NCBI GenBank assembly: GCA_963707905.1
Contig: CAVPSA010000059.1
Span: forward strand, 1 to 64,000
DNA: 64,000 bases
Source of the DNA: DASXKD01 sp963707905
GTDB taxonomy: Bacteria > Actinomycetota > Actinomycetes > Streptosporangiales > Streptosporangiaceae
Reading direction: 5' to 3'
The stretch's first letter is position 1. Each line of letters opens with the position of its first letter. The translations under genes and the position numbers were made by a program. A model generated the notes under the pieces. That model ran no database searches. It was given only the letters and a program-made list of their open reading frames with translations, and was not told where the DNA came from. Below are positions 53,888-62,485 of this stretch, piece by piece.

Positions 53888-54829
53888 ATCAGCGTCGAAC
53901 CACGCATTAACGAGCGCATCCGGGTTCCCGAAGTCAGGCTTGTCGGCCCGGCCGGCGAGCAGGTGGGAATCGTAAGCATCAACGATGCGCTTCGGCTGGC
54001 CCAGGAATCCGACCTCGACCTGGTCGAGGTGGCACCCACAGCCCGGCCGCCGGTCTGCAAGCTCATGGACTACGGCAAGTTCAAGTACGAGTCCGCGCTC
54101 AAGGCCAGGGAATCTCGCAAGAACCAGGCACAAACGATCATCAAGGAGATCAAGCTCCGGCCGAAGATCGATCCGCACGACTATGGCACGAAGAAGAGCC
54201 ACGTCGAGCGGTTCCTGCGGCAGGGCGACAAGGTCAAGGTGACGATCATGTTCCGCGGGCGTGAGCAGTCCCGGCCGGAGCTTGGCTTCCGGCTGCTGCA
54301 GCGCCTCGCCGGCGACGTCGAGGAACTGGGATTCGTGGAATCGCAGCCTAGGCAGGACGGCCGCAACATGATCATGGTGATCGGGCCGCACCGGAGAAAG
54401 AGCGACGCCCGCAGCGAGGCCCGCGCCGAGCGGGCGGTCCGCGACGCGCAGCATCCTGAGCGTCCGATCTCGCGGTCACGCGCGGCCGACGCGGCCGCGG
54501 CCACCGCGGCCGTGCGGGACGCGGACGCGGGCGAGCAGCTCGCTGAGGCGGAGCCTGCCGAGGCGCAGCCCGTTGAGGCGCAGCGTGCTGAGGCGCAGCC
54601 CGCTGAGGCGCAGCGTGCTGAGGCGCAGCCCGTTGAGGCGCAGCGTGCTGAGGCGCAGCCCGCTGAGGCGCAGCGTGCTGAGGCCAGCGAGCCGGTGCAG
54701 GGCGCGGACACCGCGGCCGCGAGCACCCCGGAAACGGGGGAGGCGCAGCCACGGCCCAAGCCAGCCCCGGCGGCCCGGTCGGGGCCGGCCAGGGTGGCGG
54801 CCGCGTCGAAGGCCAGCGCCCGGAGCTGA
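53888..54829 (+). CDS. infC: Translation initiation factor IF-3, with AUC start
   Basis: 313 residues starting at ATC 53888: AAGGAGGT (53877-53884) lies four bases upstream, and the homologous N-terminus (SVEPRINERIRVPEVRLVG) begins there; no ATG/GTG/TTG is suitably placed. Rare AUU/AUC starts on infC mediate autoregulation by IF-3, which rejects non-canonical codons. N- and C-domains are complete (RPPVCKLMDYGKFKYESALK, HVERFLRQGDKVKVTIMFRG). The last ~110 residues are an Ala/Glu/Gln-rich tail containing a 5-residue tandem repeat, much longer than in enteric IF-3. It heads infC-rpmI-rplT. Confidence 0.93.
   Translation: MSVEPRINERIRVPEVRLVGPAGEQVGIVSINDALRLAQESDLDLVEVAPTARPPVCKLMDYGKFKYESALKARESRKNQAQTIIKEIKLRPKIDPHDYGTKKSHVERFLRQGDKVKVTIMFRGREQSRPELGFRLLQRLAGDVEELGFVESQPRQDGRNMIMVIGPHRRKSDARSEARAERAVRDAQHPERPISRSRAADAAAATAAVRDADAGEQLAEAEPAEAQPVEAQRAEAQPAEAQRAEAQPVEAQRAEAQPAEAQRAEASEPVQGADTAAASTPETGEAQPRPKPAPAARSGPARVAAASKASARS
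54545..54685 (+). repeat. 15-bp tandem repeat in the infC C-terminal tail
   Basis: Repeated GCTGAGGCGCAGCGT / GCTGAGGCGCAGCCC / GTTGAGGCGCAGCGT units encode (A/V)EAQ(R/P) about nine times. The near-identity of the DNA copies suggests recent slippage expansion. The tail is outside the ribosome-binding domains. Confidence 0.85.
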
Positions 54830-54956
54830 GCAGGCCTGGCCAACCAGGCAGTGCGTCGTAAGCAGGCCACTGCCAGGTAGGTCACTGTCGGCGCCCGGCT
54901 GGGCGTGACGAGGACAACATGTCCGCGGCAACGCGGGCGAACGATGGGAAAGGTAA

Positions 54957-54993
54957 CGTCCGCGAACGGCGGGAAACCCGCCGGGTGCGGACG
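54957..54993 (+). promoter_or_regulatory. Two-tier RNA hairpin between infC and rpmI
   Basis: CGTCCGC (54957-54963) pairs with GCGGACG (54987-54993), and inside it GGCGGG-AAA-CCCGCC (54968-54982), with a 4x4 internal loop (GAAC/GGGT). It sits in the 216-bp infC-rpmI gap, 53 bp before rpmI. It may be an autoregulatory binding site for ribosomal protein L20 or a processing signal; the ligand is inferred from position only. Confidence 0.5.
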
Positions 54994-55045
54994 CAAGATA
55001 AAGCCGCGCCACAGGGCGCGCAGGAGACGAAAGACGACGGCGAGC

Positions 55046-55240
55046 ATGCCAAAGATGAAGACGCACAGCGGAGCGAACAAGCGCTTCCGGCTGACCGGTA
55101 CCGGGAAGGTGTTGCGCCGTCGCGCGAACCGCAAGCACCACTTCGAGCACAAATCGAGCCGGGTCACCCGGCGGCTGGCTGGCGAAGTTGAGCTTGCCCC
55201 CGCAGACGCAAAGAAGATCAAGAAATTGCTGGCTAAGTAG
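55046..55240 (+). CDS. rpmI: 50S ribosomal protein L35
   Basis: 64 residues starting MPKMKTHSGANKRFRLTGTG, the universal L35 N-terminus. It is highly basic and ends APADAKKIKKLLAK. A long in-frame upstream extension (from 54905) is not part of the protein. The ribosome site before ATG 55046 is weak, so expression may depend on the upstream RNA structure or on coupling. It is placed between infC and rplT as in nearly all bacteria. Confidence 0.96.
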   Translation: MPKMKTHSGANKRFRLTGTGKVLRRRANRKHHFEHKSSRVTRRLAGEVELAPADAKKIKKLLAK

Positions 55241-55266
55241 CCCAGCCCGCCTCCAGGGAGTACAAA

Positions 55267-55650
55267 GTGGCACGCGTGAAGCGGGCGGTCAACGCCCACA
55301 AGAAGCGCAGGGTGGTGCTTGAGCGGGCGAGCGGGTACCGCGGCCAGCGGTCTCGGATGTACCGCAAGGCCAAGGAGCAGATGCTCCACTCGATGACGTA
55401 CGCCTATGCGGGCCGCAAGGACCGTAAGGGCGCGTTCCGCCGGCTGTGGATCCAGCGCATCAACGCCGCCGCGCGCGCGGACGGCATCACCTACAACCGG
55501 TTCATCCAGGGCCTGAAGGCCGCTGGTGTGGACGTGGACAGGCGCATGCTCGCCGAGCTCGCGGTGTCCGACCCGGCCGCGTTCTCGGTGCTTGTCAAGG
55601 TGGCGAAGGACGCGCTGCCGGAACCGGTCGCCGACACCGCGGCGGCCTGA
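55267..55650 (+). CDS. rplT: 50S ribosomal protein L20
   Basis: 127 residues from GTG 55267 (GGGAG upstream). ARVKRAVNAHKKRRVVLERA, SGYRGQRSRMYRKAKEQML and RKGAFRRLWIQRINAAARAD are the canonical blocks that wrap 23S rRNA. L20 is needed early in 50S assembly and in many bacteria represses its own operon. The C-terminus is slightly longer than usual. An AT-richer inverted repeat lies 24 bp after the stop. Confidence 0.97.
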   Translation: MARVKRAVNAHKKRRVVLERASGYRGQRSRMYRKAKEQMLHSMTYAYAGRKDRKGAFRRLWIQRINAAARADGITYNRFIQGLKAAGVDVDRRMLAELAVSDPAAFSVLVKVAKDALPEPVADTAAA

Positions 55651-55674
55651 CTCAGCACGGCCAGGCCCATTTTC

Positions 55675-55725
55675 ATGATCCTGAAGACTTTTCAGTCACT
55701 ATCACGGAGAAGTCTTCAGGATCAT
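55675..55725. terminator. 16-bp perfect inverted repeat after rplT
   Basis: ATGATCCTGAAGACTT (55675-55690) and AAGTCTTCAGGATCAT (55710-55725) flank a 19-nt loop. The stretch is clearly less GC-rich than its surroundings. It is positioned as a terminator of the ribosomal-protein operon, though the long loop and the ATG 12 bp beyond also allow an operator or relic mobile-end interpretation. Confidence 0.6.
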
Positions 55726-55736
55726 CGGTGTGCGCC

Positions 55737-56597
55737 ATGAGCGAGGCGTACGGGGCGGAGCTGACCAGTATCCGTTCGCCCAGGGTGAAGGCTGCCCGGC
55801 AGCTCGGCAAGCGGGCGCTGCGGCTGCGGGCCAGGTCGTTCCTGGCCGAGGGCCCCCAGGCGGTCGGCGAAGCGCTCGCCCGCGACGGTGTGGTGACCGA
55901 GTTGTTCCTCACCGCCGCGGCGCGATCGCGCCACGGCGGGATGACCGCGCGGGCCAGCCGCCAGGGTGCCGCCGTGCATGTGGTGAGCGGCGAGGTCATG
56001 GCCGAGCTCGCACAGACCGTCACCCCGCAGGGAATCCTCGCCGTCTGCCGGTTCGTGGACGTGCCGCTGGCCGCGCTGACCGGGGCCGCCCCGCGGCTGG
56101 TGGTCATACTCGCCAATGTCAGGGACCCGGGCAACGCCGGAACGGTGCTGCGCACCGCGGACGCGGCGGGCGCGGGCGGGGTGATCTTCTGTGACGCCTC
56201 GGTCGACCCGTACAACAGCAAGTGCGTGCGCGCGTCCGCGGGCAGCATCTTCCACACCGACCTGGTGCTCGGCGGCTCGGTGGCGGACACGGTGAGTCAC
56301 CTCCGTGCGGCGGGCCTGCGGGTGCTCGCCGCGGACGGCAGGACGGGCCAGCCGCTGGACCAGGTGGAACCACGGGGAGTACTCGCCAAGCCAACGGCCT
56401 GGCTGTTCGGCAACGAGGCGTGGGGCCTGCCCGACGACCTCCTGGCGCTGGCCGACGAGCCGGTCGCGGTACCCATATATGGGCAGGCAGAGAGCCTTAA
56501 CCTGGCCGCCGCGGCCGCGGTCTGCCTGTACGCCTCGGCCCGGGCACAGCGCTGTAACGCGGGAGGGGGCTGCCACGCAGCACCCGCAACGCGCTAG
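55737..56597 (+). CDS. SpoU/TrmH-family RNA 2'-O-methyltransferase
   Basis: 286 residues from ATG 55737. N-terminal substrate-binding domain (RVKAARQLGKRALRLRARSF, GPQAVGEAL). SPOUT catalytic domain: motif 1 ILANVRDPGNAGTVLRTADA, motif 2 WLFGNEAWGLPDDLL, motif 3 VPIYGQAESLNLAAAAAVCL, which forms the knotted AdoMet site. The conserved position between rplT and pheST in actinobacteria (TsnR-like 23S rRNA methylase) suggests an rRNA target; the exact nucleotide is unknown. Confidence 0.9.
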   Translation: MSEAYGAELTSIRSPRVKAARQLGKRALRLRARSFLAEGPQAVGEALARDGVVTELFLTAAARSRHGGMTARASRQGAAVHVVSGEVMAELAQTVTPQGILAVCRFVDVPLAALTGAAPRLVVILANVRDPGNAGTVLRTADAAGAGGVIFCDASVDPYNSKCVRASAGSIFHTDLVLGGSVADTVSHLRAAGLRVLAADGRTGQPLDQVEPRGVLAKPTAWLFGNEAWGLPDDLLALADEPVAVPIYGQAESLNLAAAAAVCLYASARAQRCNAGGGCHAAPATR

Positions 56598-56779
56598 AGT
56601 CTGATCACATTGCGTCATGAAGAGCTCCTGCCTGGAGCGTGCCGCGCATGCGGGAATGTTCCGGGCCGGATGCTCGGAGCCAGGTGGCCGGCGGGGACGG
56701 GCCACACGAGCCAGCGGCCGGGTTGGGGGATCCGGGCCACGACAGGCGGCACAGATGCCGGACGGAGGCAGGGACGCGC

Positions 56780-58042
56780 GTGGACGGGCATGCGGTGCCC
56801 GGCGACAGGGCGCTTGACCAGGGCCCAGCCTTGGGCGGGGAGGCGGGGTCGAGGCTAGCAGAGTTGTCGGCTGCCATGAACCCAGACCGGGCGGCAGACC
56901 TGACCGGCCCGTTGACGGCCCCGGGCCCGGTGCTGGTCAGCTCGATGGTCTGTGCCGACGAGCTTCCGGACGGCCTGGTTATCGCCGACCACGCGGGCCG
57001 GGTCATGGTGTTCAACCGGGCCGCCTCGCGGCTGACCGGGATACCTGTCCGGGCCGCGATCGGCGCGGATGTGCGGCAGGTCCTCGCGCTGCGTGACGCC
57101 GACGGCCGCTGCTGGTGGCGGTCCGCCAACCCCTACCACGGGCTGTCCATCCGCACCCGTCACCCCGAGATGCCGTTGTACCTCGCCGACGGGACCGAGC
57201 TGCTGGTCACCATGTCGTATGTGCGGGCAGCGCGCGGCGCCACAGCACAGCGGCGACGCCCCGGGGCGCCCGCCGGAGGCGAGGTCCAGCGCCTGGTGTT
57301 CGTGCTGCGCGGTGCGCAGCAGCGGGCCCGCCTGGAACGCAGCCGCGCCGACCTGGTGTCCACCGTGGCGCACGAGCTGAGGTCCCCGCTGACCAGCGTG
57401 AAGGGCTTCACCGCCACACTGCTGGCCAAGTGGGGCCGGTTCACCGACGACCAGAAGAAAGTGATGCTGGAAACCGTCAACGCCGACGCGGACCGGGTCA
57501 CCAGGCTCATCACCGAACTGCTGGACGTCTCCCGGATCGAGTCGGGGCGGATGGAGATCCACCGGCAGCTCGTCAACGTCCCGGAACGGGTGGAGAAGAT
57601 CGTCGCCGGGCGGGTGGCAGCCGGTGACCCGGCCGACCGGTACCGGGTGGTGATCTCCGGCCGGCTGCCCGAGACATGGCTCGATGCGGACAAGGTCGAC
57701 CAGATCCTCGGGAACCTTATTGAGAACGCCGTCCGGCACGGCGCTGGTACCGTAACTGTCGTGGTGGAGCCGCTGGAACCCGCTGGCGCCCGTGCCGTCA
57801 GGCCCGGTGCCGAAGGCATCGCGGTCTCCGTGCGGGACGAGGGCGACGGTGTCGCGCCGGAACTCGTGTCGCGGATCTTCCGGCAGTTCTGGCGGGCCAA
57901 GCGCCGCGGTGGTGCCGGGCTCGGCCTCTACATCGTCAAGGGGCTGGTCGAGGCGCACGGCGGGACGATCACCGTGCAGCGGGCGCCGGAGGGCGGTGCG
58001 GAGTTCCGATTTACCATGCCCGCCGGCACTATGGCGGGCTAA
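56780..58042 (+). CDS. Soluble PAS-domain sensor histidine kinase
   Basis: 420 residues if GTG 56780 is the start (GGAGGCAGGGA upstream); ATG 56876 is an alternative. There is no transmembrane segment. PAS-like sensor region (LPDGLVIADHAGRVMVFNRA), then HisKA with phospho-acceptor in VSTVAHELRSPLTSVKGFTA, N-box ILGNLIENAVRHGAG, and G-boxes VRDEGDGVAPE and GGAGLGLYIVKGLVEAHGG. No response-regulator gene is in the window, so the partner is elsewhere. Its place between the rRNA methylase and pheST is a recurring actinobacterial arrangement, suggesting sensing of a cytoplasmic cue. Confidence 0.87.
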   Translation: MDGHAVPGDRALDQGPALGGEAGSRLAELSAAMNPDRAADLTGPLTAPGPVLVSSMVCADELPDGLVIADHAGRVMVFNRAASRLTGIPVRAAIGADVRQVLALRDADGRCWWRSANPYHGLSIRTRHPEMPLYLADGTELLVTMSYVRAARGATAQRRRPGAPAGGEVQRLVFVLRGAQQRARLERSRADLVSTVAHELRSPLTSVKGFTATLLAKWGRFTDDQKKVMLETVNADADRVTRLITELLDVSRIESGRMEIHRQLVNVPERVEKIVAGRVAAGDPADRYRVVISGRLPETWLDADKVDQILGNLIENAVRHGAGTVTVVVEPLEPAGARAVRPGAEGIAVSVRDEGDGVAPELVSRIFRQFWRAKRRGGAGLGLYIVKGLVEAHGGTITVQRAPEGGAEFRFTMPAGTMAG

Positions 58043-58089
58043 CTCTGCTTGCCGACCTTCGGTCGGCCGCGCCGAGGCCACATTCCCGG

Positions 58090-58134
58090 GTGCTAGTCCG
58101 GGGGCCGAGCCCCCGGAGCCCCCACGGCCGTGGC
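58090..58134 (+). repeat. Copy D: fragment of the dispersed repeat downstream of the histidine kinase
   Basis: GTGCTAGTCCGGGGGCCGAG, then CCCCCGGAGCCCCCACGGCC, resembles the first hairpin half of the 78-bp unit. The second hairpin is missing or too diverged to see. Confidence 0.5.
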
Positions 58135-58263
58135 TGGCGTGGTCTGTAGCCTTACGGTCGGCGAGCCACCTCCGGATCCCATGGTGGTGGCGGTTGGTCA
58201 TCTGGCTGACCCCGGAACCTGGGTGGCTGGGGACCAGGCAGCTTGGGCCGATCGTATGGCATA

Positions 58264-58320
58264 AAAATCCGGACACCTCCGCAAAACCTGGACACCTCCG
58301 CAAAACCTGGACACCTCCGT
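58264..58320 (+). repeat. Three 19-bp direct repeats immediately upstream of pheS
   Basis: AAAATCCGGACACCTCCGC, AAAACCTGGACACCTCCGC and AAAACCTGGACACCTCCGT follow head to tail (58264, 58283, 58302), ending 10 bp before the pheS ATG. The units contain A4 runs in an otherwise GC-rich region. They could bind a regulator or be a small satellite. Confidence 0.85.
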
Positions 58321-58330
58321 GAACTGAGGG

Positions 58331-59458
58331 ATGGCGAAACCTATGTCCGCACCTAACAAGCAATACGACCCGGTGGAGGTGACGGCGTTGTCGCCCGAAG
58401 AGATCGCCGCCGCGCTGCAGGAGGCACTCGCCGCCATCGCCGAGGCACGCACGCTCGACGAACTCAAGGCCGCCCGGCTGGCCCACGCCGGGGATCGGTC
58501 GCCGCTCGCGCTCGCCAACGCCGAGATCGGGGCGCTGCCGCCGCAGGCCAGGGCGGAGGCCGGCCAGCGGGTCGGCGCCGCCCGCCGCGAGATCCGGCAG
58601 GCGCTCGACGCCCGGCAGGCGGACCTCGAAGCCGAGCGCGACCAGCGAGTGCTGGTCGAGGAGACCGTCGATGTGACCCTGCCCTGGGACCGGCAGCCGG
58701 CCGGGGCGAGGCATCCGGTGACCACGGTGGGGGAGCGGCTCGCCGACGTGTTCGTGGGCATGGGGTATGAGATCGCCGAAGGGCCCGAGGCCGAGGCCGA
58801 GTGGTTCAACTTCGACGCGCTGAACTTCGCGCCCGACCACCCGGCACGGGAGATGCAGGACACGATCTTCGTGGCCGGGCCGGACGGCGGCAACTCAGGC
58901 GTCGTGCTGCGCACGCACACCTCGCCGGTGCAGATCCGCGCCCTGCTGACCCGCCCGCTGCCGGTGTACGTGGTCAGCCCCGGCAAGTGCTTCCGCACCG
59001 ATCCGCTGGACGCCACGCACAGCCCGGTGTTCCACCAGATCGAGTGCCTGGCCGTGGATGAGGGGCTGACCATGGCCGACCTGCGCGGCGCGATCCAGTC
59101 GTTCGTGGACGCCATGTTCGGCGAGGGGCTGCGGACCCGGATCCGGCCGGACTTCTTCCCGTTCGTGGAGCCGGGCATGGACGTGTCGATGGAATGCCAC
59201 GTCTGCCGCGGCGCCTCCACCCGGGGCGGTGACCCGTGCCGGGTGTGCCGGTCGCAGGGCTGGGTCGAGCTGGCCGGCGCCGGGATGGTCAACCCCAAAG
59301 TGCTGATCGCCTGCGGGATCGACCCGGACCGCTACAGCGGCTTCGCGTTCGGGCTCGGCATCGAGCGCACGCTCATGGTCCGGCACGGGATGACCGACAT
59401 CAGGGACTCGCTGGAGGGTGACGTGCGGTTCAGCCGCGCACTGGGGGTGGAGGTCTGA
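58331..59458 (+). CDS. pheS: Phenylalanyl-tRNA synthetase alpha subunit
   Basis: 375 residues from ATG 58331 (ATG 58343 also possible). N-terminal coiled coil, then the class II core: LRTHTSPVQIRALLTRPLPV (motif 2 region), PVFHQIECLAVDEGLTMADL, the Cys-rich CHVCRGASTRGGDPCRVCRS actinobacterial insertion, and motif 3 FAFGLGIERTLMVRHGMTDI. With PheT it charges tRNA-Phe. No Phe-codon leader peptide or T-box was seen upstream. The TGATG junction couples it to pheT. Confidence 0.96.
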   Translation: MAKPMSAPNKQYDPVEVTALSPEEIAAALQEALAAIAEARTLDELKAARLAHAGDRSPLALANAEIGALPPQARAEAGQRVGAARREIRQALDARQADLEAERDQRVLVEETVDVTLPWDRQPAGARHPVTTVGERLADVFVGMGYEIAEGPEAEAEWFNFDALNFAPDHPAREMQDTIFVAGPDGGNSGVVLRTHTSPVQIRALLTRPLPVYVVSPGKCFRTDPLDATHSPVFHQIECLAVDEGLTMADLRGAIQSFVDAMFGEGLRTRIRPDFFPFVEPGMDVSMECHVCRGASTRGGDPCRVCRSQGWVELAGAGMVNPKVLIACGIDPDRYSGFAFGLGIERTLMVRHGMTDIRDSLEGDVRFSRALGVEV

Positions 59459-62107
59459 TGCGCGTCCCAGTGTCCTGGCTGCGCCAGTACGCCCCGGTCG
59501 ATGAGTCGGTTCCGGCCGCCGAGGTGGCCAGGCGGCTGACCGCCGCGGGCCTGGAGGTGGAGTCCGTCGAGGCCGTCGGGCACGACGTCAGCGGTGTCGT
59601 GGTGGCGGAGGTCACCGCCATCGAGGAGCTGACCGGGTTCCGCAAGCCGATCAGGTACTGCCACGTGACCACCGGCGCGGCCGAGCGCGACGTGATCTGC
59701 GGCGCGGCCAACTTCGCGGTCGGCGACCGGGTGCCATTCGCGGCTCCCGGTGCGGTGCTGCCCGGTGGCTTCGAGATCGGCGCGAAAAAGGCCTACGGCC
59801 GGATGTCGGAGGGCATGATCTGCTCCGCCGCCGAACTCGCCATCGGGGACGACCACACCGGCATCCTGGTGCTCGCGCCCGATGCCCCGCTCGGCGAGGA
59901 TTTCGCGGGCTACGCCGGGCTGGCCGACCAGGTACTCGACATCTCGGTGACGCCGAACCTGGGATATGCGCTGTCGGTGCGCGGGATTGCCCGCGAACTG
60001 GCCACGGCGTTCGAAGTCCCTTACACCGACCCGGCCGGCCAGCATCTGCCCGCCGACGTCGAGGCGGTGTCGCCAGATGTGTACCCGGCGAGCATCGCCG
60101 ACCCGACCGCCTGCGACCGGTTCGTGCTGCGCGAGGTGCACGGTCTCCACCCGGCCGCGCCGACTCCGCTGTGGATGCGGGTGCGGCTGGCCCGGGCGGG
60201 CATGCGCACGGTGTCGCTGGCGGTCGACGTCACCAACTACCTGATGGTCGAGTTGGGGCAGCCGCTGCACGCCTTCGACCGCGACCGGCTGACCGGCCCG
60301 ATCGTGGTGCGGCGGGCGCAGCCGGGTGAGCGGCTGGAGACGCTGGACCATGTCGTCCGCGAGCTTGACCCCGACGACATCCTGATCACCGACGAATCCG
60401 GGCCGATTTCGATGGCTGGCACCATGGGCGGCCTGGCGACCGAGATCTCCGAGTCGTCGGCGAATCTGGTGATCGAGGCCGCCCACTTCTCCGCCCGGGG
60501 CACGGCCAGGATGAGCCGGCGGCACCGGCTGTTCAGCGAGGCCTCCTACCGCTTCGAGCGCGAGGTGGACCGGGAGCTTCCGGTGCGTGCCTCGGCGAGG
60601 GCGGCGAAGCTGCTGGCCGAGCTGGGCGGCGCAACCGTGGTTCCTGGCTGCAGCCACGCACAGGTCGAGGTACCTCCGGTGACGATAAGCCTGCCGGTGG
60701 ACTATCCGGGCAAGGTGGCCGGGCTGCCGTATCCGCAGGCGGCCGTGATCCGGCGGCTGCGGGATGTCGGCTGCGTGGTGACCGAGCCCGGTGCGGACGC
60801 CGGTGCCACGGCGGCCGGGGCTGACGATGCCGCGGTGGTGCACAGCGCCGGGGCCAGGAGCGCCAGCCTGAACCGGCACATCCGGCGGGAGTAGCGGCAA
60901 GCACGAGAGCGGCCCGGAGATCGTCACCGTGGTGCCGCCGTCCTGGCGCCAGGACCTGCGGTACCCCAGCGACCTGGCGGAGGAGGTGATCCGGCTGGAG
61001 GGTTACGACAACGTTCCGATCCGGATGCCGCGGGCCGCCGCGGGAAAGGGGCTGACCGGTGCCCAGCGGCTGCACCGCGCGGTGGGCCGCACGCTTGCCG
61101 GGGCGGGCTACGTCGAGGTGCTCAGCCAGCCGTTCAGCTCGGCCGCCGACTACGAGCGGATGCAGCTGCCCGCCGGGGATCCGCGCCGCCGGGCGGTGCG
61201 GATCGCCAACCCGCTGAGCGAGGACGAGCCGTTCCTGCGCACCACCTTGCTGCCTGGCCTGTTGCGAGTGCTGGCGCGCAACATCGGGCGCGGGTTCGGT
61301 GACCTGGCCCTGTATGAGATGGGGCTGGTGTTCCGGCTCGGCACCGGCGGCCAGGGAGTCGCCCCCATCCCGCGGGTGGACCGCGGGCCGACCGTGGCCG
61401 AGGTCACCGAGATGGAATCCGCCCTGCCCGCCCAGCCGCTGCGGGTAGGCGTGGTGCTGGCCGGGAACCGGGAGAACTCCGGCTGGTGGGGCGGGGGCCG
61501 CTCGGCCGGGTGGCAGGACGCGGTCGAGGCCGCTCGCGAGGTGCTGCGGGTGAGCCGGGTTGGCTACCGCGTCGAGCAGGACCAGTACCCGCCGTGGCAC
61601 CCGGGCCGCTGCGCCGCGGTCTACATCACCGGCGCGGACGGGGAGGAGCAGCTCGCCGGGCATGCCGGGGAGCTGCACCCGCGGGTGATACAGGCGTTCC
61701 GGCTGCCGGACCGCACCTGCGCGGTGGAACTGGACCTGTCGGTCATCGGGGCCGCGGCCGCGGTGCTGCCGCCGCCCCAGGCGCCGTTGATCTCCGCCTA
61801 CCCGGTTGCGACCCAGGACGTCGCGCTGGTGGTGCGGGAGGCGGTGCCTGCCGCCGAGGTGCAGGCCGCGCTGGCCGCCGGGGCTTCGTCGGCCGCTGGG
61901 GATGGCGGAGAGTTGCTGGAGGACGTGCGGCTCTTCGACATCTACACCGGCGAGCAGGTGGGGGAGGGCAGCAAGTCCCTCGCCTACCGGCTGCGCTTCC
62001 GTGCGGCTGATCGCACGCTCACCGACGAGGAGACCAGCGCCGCCAGGGATGCCGCGGTGGCCGAGGCAGCCCGCCGAGTCGGTGCCGTGCTCCGCGACGG
62101 AAGCTGA
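59458..62107 (+). pseudogene. pheT: Phenylalanyl-tRNA synthetase beta subunit, with an apparent frameshift
   Basis: Frame 1 from ATG 59458 gives the N-terminal B1, EMAP/OB tRNA-binding (VVVAEVTAIEELTGFRKPIR) and B3/B4 editing-type domains, ending at TAG 60892-60894. The B5, B6-B7 and FDX anticodon-binding domains (VVPPSWRQDLRYPSDLAEEV, LFDIYTGEQVGEGSKSLAYR) continue in frame 2 to 62107. The change falls in a low-complexity Ala/Gly/Ser linker between 60866 and 60896, so one missing or extra base restores a full protein of about 880 residues. PheT is essential, so a sequence error is likely. Confidence 0.9.
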
Positions 62108-62164
62108 CCGGCGGCGACAGCGTCCGTGGAGCCGGTACTGGGGCGGCCACCGCCCCCGCCGGGG

Positions 62165-62196
62165 ACTGGCGGCTGCGGCCTGCCGCAGCCGCCAGT
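62165..62196 (+). terminator. Strong hairpin after pheST
   Basis: ACTGGCGGCTGCGG (62165-62178) pairs perfectly with CCGCAGCCGCCAGT (62183-62196) around CCTG. It is a 14-bp stem placed 57 bp after the pheT stop, with no U-tract. It is a good candidate for the pheST terminator. Confidence 0.75.
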
Positions 62197-62365
62197 GTGG
62201 ATGGGATTCTGGCGGTTGGAAATCAGGTAAGACGACCGGAGTCGATAGCAGTCATGTGTCACGGCTTAGGGCCCGCAGCGCAGGGCGGCGTCATAGCGGC
62301 ATGTTCTCGCTTGTGGGGCCGGGGCCAGCGGCACGGCTGGCCGGCGTACGGTCACTGGTTCGTGC

Positions 62366-62395
62366 TTGACAGCAACCGGTGCGACGGGCTGCGAT
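62366..62395 (+). promoter_or_regulatory. Candidate sigma-70-like promoter for the MFS gene
   Basis: TTGACA (62366-62371) matches the consensus -35 box; TGCGAT (62390-62395), 18 bp away, is a tolerable -10. The promoter lies 120 bp upstream of the likely start of the MFS gene and within what would otherwise be read as an N-terminal extension from TTG 62366. Confidence 0.45.
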
Positions 62396-62485
62396 GGCGA
62401 TAGCGCTTTACGCAACCCCATCCGGCATGTCGGCCCGTTCCCTCACCCCTGGTTCGGCACCAGTCCCGCACACGGAGGAATCGCC

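Noticed and set aside
58264..58320. Short CRISPR-like array upstream of pheS
   Set aside because: Units are contiguous 19-mers with no spacers.
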